Shown one piece after another: positions 59,896 to 64,000 of a stretch of 64,000 nt of DNA (position 1 is its first letter; each line of letters begins with the position of its first letter). The stretch lies in NCBI RefSeq assembly GCF_000972385.1, contig NZ_JXTE01000006.1, positions 62,001-126,000 of the forward strand. Reading direction: 5' to 3'. The notes beneath the pieces are model-generated. The model was not told the origin of the DNA. It searched no databases and was given only the letters and a program-made list of their open reading frames with translations. Both the position numbers and the translations under genes were made by a program. The DNA comes from Streptomyces sp. WM6386 (GTDB lineage: Bacteria; Actinomycetota; Actinomycetes; Streptomycetales; Streptomycetaceae).

Positions 59896-62453
59896 GCGGG
59901 GTCTCCTTCGCTGCTGTCGCTGACCGCGGCGGAATCCGGGGTGGCGCCGCGGCCGGGCCGGCGGCCGCCGCCGCGTGCCCAGCCGTCGCGATAGGCCGCC
60001 ATCCGGTCCCGTACGAGCTCGGGGGTGCGCCGGTCCTCACCCCGTGGGTCGGAGTGTGGTTCCGGTTCCTCCGTACGTGGTTCACGCAGCTGAGGGGCGA
60101 GATTCGCCTGCCGGACGCGGCGCGGGAGGTCGTCCGATGCTTCCGGTGCTTCGGAGTCGTCCGGGGGACGGTGCAGTCGCAAGGTGGTGACTCCGGGGGG
60201 TGGGCTGTCGGAGCCGGACCCGGACTCCGCCCGCGCCGAGGCCGCGACCTCCGCCCTGGCCTCCGCGGCGACCGGTGCGGGGGCCACCAGGGCCGGCCGG
60301 TCGGCCGAGGCGTGCACGGACTCCCGCGGCCTGGTCGCGCCGGGCACGCGCGCGTACATGTGTTCCTGGTCCACGGCCTTGCGAGGGGAACGTTCCTCCG
60401 AACCGCTGTGCAGAAGGGCGGTGGGCAGGAGGACGACGGCGGTGGTGCCGCCGTAGGGCGAGGTGCGCAGGTGGACCTTGATGCCGTGGCGGGCCGCGAG
60501 CCTGCTGACCACGAAGAGTCCGAGCCGGTCGCTGTCGAACAGGTCGAGCGCCTCGGACTGCTCGATGCGGTGGTTGGCCTCGGCGAGGGACTCCTTGCCC
60601 ATGCCCAGCCCCCGGTCCTCGACCTCGATCGCGTAGCCGTTGCCCACCGGTTCGCCGGTGATGCGCACGCGCGTGTGCGGGGGCGAGAACTGCGCGGCGT
60701 TCTCGACGATCTCGGCCAGGAGGTGGGTGACGTCGGCGACGGCCCCGCCCACGACGGACGCCTCGGGGAGCTGTCGTACCTCCACGCGCGCGTAGTCCTC
60801 CACTTCGGAGACGGCCGCGCGCACCACGTTGGTCAGGGAGACCGGCATGCGCCAGGCCCGGCCGGGTGCCGCTCCGGAGAGGATGATCAGGCTCTCCGCG
60901 TGGCGCCGCATACGGGTGGTGAGGTGGTCGAGCCGGAAGAGGTCGCTCAGCTCGCCCGGGTCCTCGGAGCGGCGTTCCATGTTGTCCAGCAGGCTCAGTT
61001 GGCGATGCACGAGGACCTGGCTGCGGCGGGCGAGGTTGACGAACACCCCGGAGATGCCGCTGGCGAGTTCGGCGCGTTCCACGGCGGCCCGCAGCGCGGC
61101 GCGGTGCACGGTCCCCAGGGCCTCGGCGACCTGCCCCGTCTCGTCCTCCGAGGGCGGTCCGGGCGGGGCCTCGGCCTGGACGTCGATCTCCTCGCCGGCG
61201 CGCAACTTCCGCATCGCCTCGGGGAGTTTGCGCCGCGCGATCTCCAGGGCGAGGTTGCGCAGGCCCTCCAGCTCGATGACCAGACCGCGTCCGATGCGTA
61301 CGGAGATGACGAGCGACGCGAGGACGGCGGCGAGGCCGAACAGGACGGCGGCACCGGCCGGGGTGAGCAGACCGCGGGTGAACGGGTCCGCCTGGTCCGC
61401 GACGCCGCGTCCGGCGTCCTCCTCGATGGTCCGCATCCCGTCCTGCACGCGCGCGTGTGCCTTGCTCCAGGTGGCCTCGGGCGCCGCGGCGATCGCCGAC
61501 GCGCCCGCACGGCTCGCGAGGACCTTGTCCTCGACGGTGCCCACGGCCGCGTAGTCGCTGCCGTCCGCGAGGTCCTGCCAGGCGGCGCGTTCGGGGCCGC
61601 GCAGGTCGGCGACGGCGGATTCGGTGAGGGTTCGGCGGGTTTCGACGGCGCCGGTGAACAGCCGCAGCCGCTCGCCGTCGATGCGCCCGGCGAGACGTGC
61701 GCCGGCCAGCAGGACGTCCTCCTGGGCCAACGCCTCTCCCGCGCGGGAGAACTCGAGCAGCACGCGTGCGTCGGAGCCCAGTTCGGCGTCCTGGATGCCG
61801 GTGAGGGCACCGCCCACGCCGAAGGCCGTGGCGATGGTCCGTGTATAGCGCCCGTACGTCTCGTCCCAGCCGGCGCGGCGGTCGAGCACCGCGGCCCGCA
61901 CGGAGCGCAGTTGCTCACCGCCGGTCACGAAGGTCTCGAGGCGCTGGGCCACTCCGGCGGGCAGTTCCTCGCCGTCGGCGACGGTGTTGTCGTCGCCGAG
62001 CCGGAGCTTGTCCAGGGCTTTGTCCGTGCGTTCCGCAAGCGCCTTGAAGTCTGCGCCGCGGCCGTCGGTCGGGGCGACCGCATAGCGCACCGCGGCCGCG
62101 CGTTCCGTCTGGAGCGCGGCGACCGCGACCGCGACCGGGGACCGGATCTCGGCGTCCACCCGCTGCAACTGCCGCAGCCGGGAGACGTCCTGGGCGGTGG
62201 TGACGGTGGCGTACGCCCACAGGGCCAGCAGCGAGACCACCGGCACCATCAGCAGGCAGACGATCTTGGCGCGCACGGTGCGCGGGCGTATCAGCCACCG
62301 TCCCGCGCGCGTGGGCGTCTCGTCCGGTACGGCGCCCACCGGTTCGTCCAGGCGTTCGTCGGCCGGTGGTCCGGCGTGGGCGCGGCGGCCGCGGGCGGGG
62401 GACGGAGCCGACGCGTCGGCGCCGTTCATGGGGGTCCTACGGGATGTACGCAT
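59892..62453 (-). CDS. cvnA: Conservon sensor histidine kinase-like protein CvnA with NIT domain
   Basis: This 853-residue membrane protein has a cytoplasmic N-terminal stretch, helix 1 (IVCLLMVPVVSLLALWAYAT, about 65-84), an extracellular nitrate/nitrite-sensor (NIT) domain to about 355, helix 2 (GAAVLFGLAAVLASLVISVR), a HAMP-like segment, the conservon-type region SQVLVHRQLSLLDNMERRSE and a HATPase_c domain with ENAAQFSPP and EDRGLGMG. A long disordered Pro/Ala/Arg tail follows. In conservons this protein acts more like a ligand-dependent membrane receptor for the CvnB-D proteins than as a classic kinase. The ATG at 62453 follows GGAGG; an ATG at 62429 is the alternative. Confidence 0.93.
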   Translation of the reverse strand: MRTSRRTPMNGADASAPSPARGRRAHAGPPADERLDEPVGAVPDETPTRAGRWLIRPRTVRAKIVCLLMVPVVSLLALWAYATVTTAQDVSRLRQLQRVDAEIRSPVAVAVAALQTERAAAVRYAVAPTDGRGADFKALAERTDKALDKLRLGDDNTVADGEELPAGVAQRLETFVTGGEQLRSVRAAVLDRRAGWDETYGRYTRTIATAFGVGGALTGIQDAELGSDARVLLEFSRAGEALAQEDVLLAGARLAGRIDGERLRLFTGAVETRRTLTESAVADLRGPERAAWQDLADGSDYAAVGTVEDKVLASRAGASAIAAAPEATWSKAHARVQDGMRTIEEDAGRGVADQADPFTRGLLTPAGAAVLFGLAAVLASLVISVRIGRGLVIELEGLRNLALEIARRKLPEAMRKLRAGEEIDVQAEAPPGPPSEDETGQVAEALGTVHRAALRAAVERAELASGISGVFVNLARRSQVLVHRQLSLLDNMERRSEDPGELSDLFRLDHLTTRMRRHAESLIILSGAAPGRAWRMPVSLTNVVRAAVSEVEDYARVEVRQLPEASVVGGAVADVTHLLAEIVENAAQFSPPHTRVRITGEPVGNGYAIEVEDRGLGMGKESLAEANHRIEQSEALDLFDSDRLGLFVVSRLAARHGIKVHLRTSPYGGTTAVVLLPTALLHSGSEERSPRKAVDQEHMYARVPGATRPRESVHASADRPALVAPAPVAAEARAEVAASARAESGSGSDSPPPGVTTLRLHRPPDDSEAPEASDDLPRRVRQANLAPQLREPRTEEPEPHSDPRGEDRRTPELVRDRMAAYRDGWARGGGRRPGRGATPDSAAVSDSSEGDPA

Positions 62454-62507
62454 GGCCTCCTGCCTCGGAAGTGGTCGGTGGGCGGGCCCGGCGGCCCGGC
62501 GGATCCC

Positions 62508-63281
62508 TCAGTGGGTGACGCTCTCGACCGGCCGCTGGGCCGAGGCGGACGCCTCGCGCTCCCCCGACGTCGGCGACAGCGCGACGAAGGCGGAGGTCAG
62601 GAAGAGATAGGACCCGAGGCCGACGGCGAGGGGAAAGATGAACTGCATCGCGGTGGCCCCGGGCAGGGCCGCGTCGGAGGGGCTGACGTGCACGCTCACC
62701 GAGAACATCCCGGTGTAGTGCATGCTGCTCACCGCGGCTCCCATGATGAGCGAGGCGACGGTGACGGCGACGGGCGACTTGATGTTGAGCGCGGCCCACA
62801 GGGCGGCCGTCGCGGCGACGACGGCGATCAGCACGGACAGTCCCACGAGGACCGGGTCGTACTTCACGTCGCCGTGCAGACGGACGGCGGCCATGCCCAG
62901 GTAGTGCATGCTCGCCACGCCGAGTCCGGTGGTGAGCCCGCCCAGGAAGAGCGCCCGCGCGCGGTCCTTGCTGTAGCCGACGGCGAAGACGCCGGCACAG
63001 ACGACGATCATGGCGACGAGCAGGCTCACGATGGTGAGCGGCACGTCGTAGCGGATGTCGGTGCCGCTGACGCTGAAGCCGAGCATGGCCACGAAGTGCA
63101 TGGTCCAGATGCCGGTTCCGATCGCGGAGGCGGCGGTGATGAGCCAGTTGCGGCGTGAACGCCCCGTGGCGCCGAGCGCGCGGACGGTGCAGCGCAGCCC
63201 GAGTGCGGCGCCGATGCAGGCCATCACGTACGACAGCACGGGGGTCAGCCAGCCGAGTGCGGCGTGGTCCAGGTGTCCCAT
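62508..63281 (-). CDS. MHYT domain integral membrane protein
   Basis: This 257-residue protein has seven predicted helices and three MHYT repeats at MHFVAM (61-66), MHYLGM (125-130) and MHYTGM (187-192). MHYT domains are proposed to bind copper and sense oxygen, CO or NO at the membrane. Elsewhere they are often fused to GGDEF/EAL or kinase domains, but here the domain stands alone. It lies 54 bases upstream of cvnA on the same strand, so it is likely the first gene of the conservon operon. It may provide a gas or metal signal to the NIT-domain receptor. Confidence 0.92.
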   Translation of the reverse strand: MGHLDHAALGWLTPVLSYVMACIGAALGLRCTVRALGATGRSRRNWLITAASAIGTGIWTMHFVAMLGFSVSGTDIRYDVPLTIVSLLVAMIVVCAGVFAVGYSKDRARALFLGGLTTGLGVASMHYLGMAAVRLHGDVKYDPVLVGLSVLIAVVAATAALWAALNIKSPVAVTVASLIMGAAVSSMHYTGMFSVSVHVSPSDAALPGATAMQFIFPLAVGLGSYLFLTSAFVALSPTSGEREASASAQRPVESVTH

Positions 63282-63424
63282 GGCTCCGGGACGCTAGTCG
63301 GGGCATGGGCGCACAAAGGGGGCGCAGTTCGAAAGGTGTTGGAATATGACGCAGAGATGCCCCTGAACGATCGCGGCGCGCTCGAACGTGTGCGCAGGAG
63401 CATCATCCTTGTCGGTGAGAGATC

Positions 63425-64000
63425 ATGCGGAACATGAGCGACGACCACACACATGTCCAGGAGTTCTTCGGCGCCCGAGCCGCCGACTGGGATGCCCGCT
63501 TTCCCGACGACGGTCCCGCCTACGCCGCCGCGGTCTCCGGCCTCGGGCTGCGCGAGGGGGATCGCGTGCTCGACGCCGGCTGCGGCACCGGGCGCGCCCT
63601 GCCGCCCCTGCGTGCGGCCGTGGGGCCCTCGGGAGTGGTCCTGGGGGCCGATCTGACCCCGGCCATGCTCCAGGCCGCCGTACGGGCCGGACGGGACCGG
63701 GACGGGCAGTTGCTGCTGGCCGACGTGGCCGCGCTGCCGCTGCGCGCGGAGTCGCTCGACGCGGTGTTCGGGGCGGGGCTGATCTCCCATCTGCCCGATC
63801 CGGCCGAGAACCTGCGGGAGTTGGCGCGTGTGGTGCGTCCGGGCGGCACGCTGGCGCTCTTCCACCCGATCGGCAGGGCGGCGCTCGCGGCACGACAGGG
63901 CCGGCAGATCACGCCGGACGACCTGCGTGCAGAGCCCAACCTCCGGCCTCTGCTGGCCGGTTCCGGGTGGCGCATGACGTCGTACGTCGACGAGGACATC
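63425..64000 (+). CDS. Class I SAM-dependent methyltransferase, 3' truncated by window edge
   Basis: 192 codons are visible and the frame runs off the window. The Rossmann methyltransferase motif I is VLDAGCGTGRALPPL, followed by VVLGADLTPAMLQAAVRAG and a post-I region DAVFGAGLISHLPDPAENLR, as in UbiE/COQ5-like (Methyltransf_11) enzymes. The acceptor is unknown. An ATG at 63434 is an alternative start, and GAGAG precedes the first ATG. It is divergent from the MHYT gene across 143 bases, which contain no recognisable promoter. Confidence 0.85.
   Translation, partial: MRNMSDDHTHVQEFFGARAADWDARFPDDGPAYAAAVSGLGLREGDRVLDAGCGTGRALPPLRAAVGPSGVVLGADLTPAMLQAAVRAGRDRDGQLLLADVAALPLRAESLDAVFGAGLISHLPDPAENLRELARVVRPGGTLALFHPIGRAALAARQGRQITPDDLRAEPNLRPLLAGSGWRMTSYVDEDI

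Noticed and set aside
60054..63158. Plus-strand open frame of about 1030 codons opposite cvnA and the MHYT gene
   Set aside because: Low-complexity Gly/Arg/His translation antisense to the conservon genes; no family similarity.
1..64000. tRNA, rRNA, CRISPR arrays, insertion sequences, integrases, phage genes and restriction or defence systems
   Set aside because: None could be recognised in the sequence. By-eye reading can miss tRNAs, so a tRNA scan would be the decisive check.

Overview
The window is high-GC actinobacterial DNA, almost certainly from a Streptomyces chromosome. The supporting signs are strong G/C preference at third codon positions, frequent GTG starts, ATGA-coupled operons, a complete conservon (sensor kinase, roadblock, DUF742, GTPase), families such as DUF5709 and DUF6397, a streptogrisin-type protease and a pyruvate carboxylase of actinobacterial type. 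No rRNA, tRNA, CRISPR array or intact insertion sequence was seen. Gene content mixes housekeeping with accessory genes and several decayed genes.

Layout. 0-4.8 kb: end of a LuxR-type regulator, a DHA2 drug exporter, a TIGR01777 epimerase, a MarR gene remnant and an unrecognised HEAT-repeat protein. 4.8-15.2 kb: pyruvate carboxylase, a DUF1684 protein, a cysteine-desulfurase-like enzyme, two small lipoproteins, an MHS transporter coupled to a secreted hydrolase under a recognisable promoter, and a PEP-mutase-family enzyme. 15.3-24.3 kb: FAD monooxygenase, free-standing condensation-fold protein, secreted GH16 enzyme, 3-hydroxyisobutyrate-dehydrogenase-like enzyme, LacI regulator plus SGNH esterase, and a secreted serine protease.

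23.0-30.0 kb is rich in dead genes: shards of an alpha/beta hydrolase in opposite orientations, a zinc metalloprotease with several frame changes, and the tail of an ABC exporter ATPase. Among these sits a two-component system flanked by two paralogous, outward-facing polytopic acyltransferase-like proteins.

31-40 kb: LysR regulator and D-amino-acid-oxidase-like enzyme, an anchored WD40 propeller, a DUF3592-like membrane protein, a YjbQ protein, then an SsuCBA-type sulfonate importer and a flavoprotein. The importer is preceded by a 27-codon cysteine-containing leader ORF that appears to be transcribed as a leaderless mRNA, which suggests attenuation by cysteine supply. 40-51 kb: MltG-like transglycosylase, homodimer-type ABC exporter divergent from a MarR regulator with an operator between them, a dicarboxylate symporter, a PNGase A-family protein, an L,D-transpeptidase, and a heterodimeric ABC exporter whose two ATPase halves carry complementary defects. 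51-56.7 kb: DUF5709, zinc-independent ribosomal protein L31, a membrane metal-dependent hydrolase, a Ski2-like helicase and acyl-CoA thioesterase II.

56.7-63.3 kb is one leftward block: MHYT membrane sensor, conservon CvnA-B-C-D, a second CvnB-like roadblock protein and a DUF6397 protein, probably one signalling unit. The window ends inside a methyltransferase gene.
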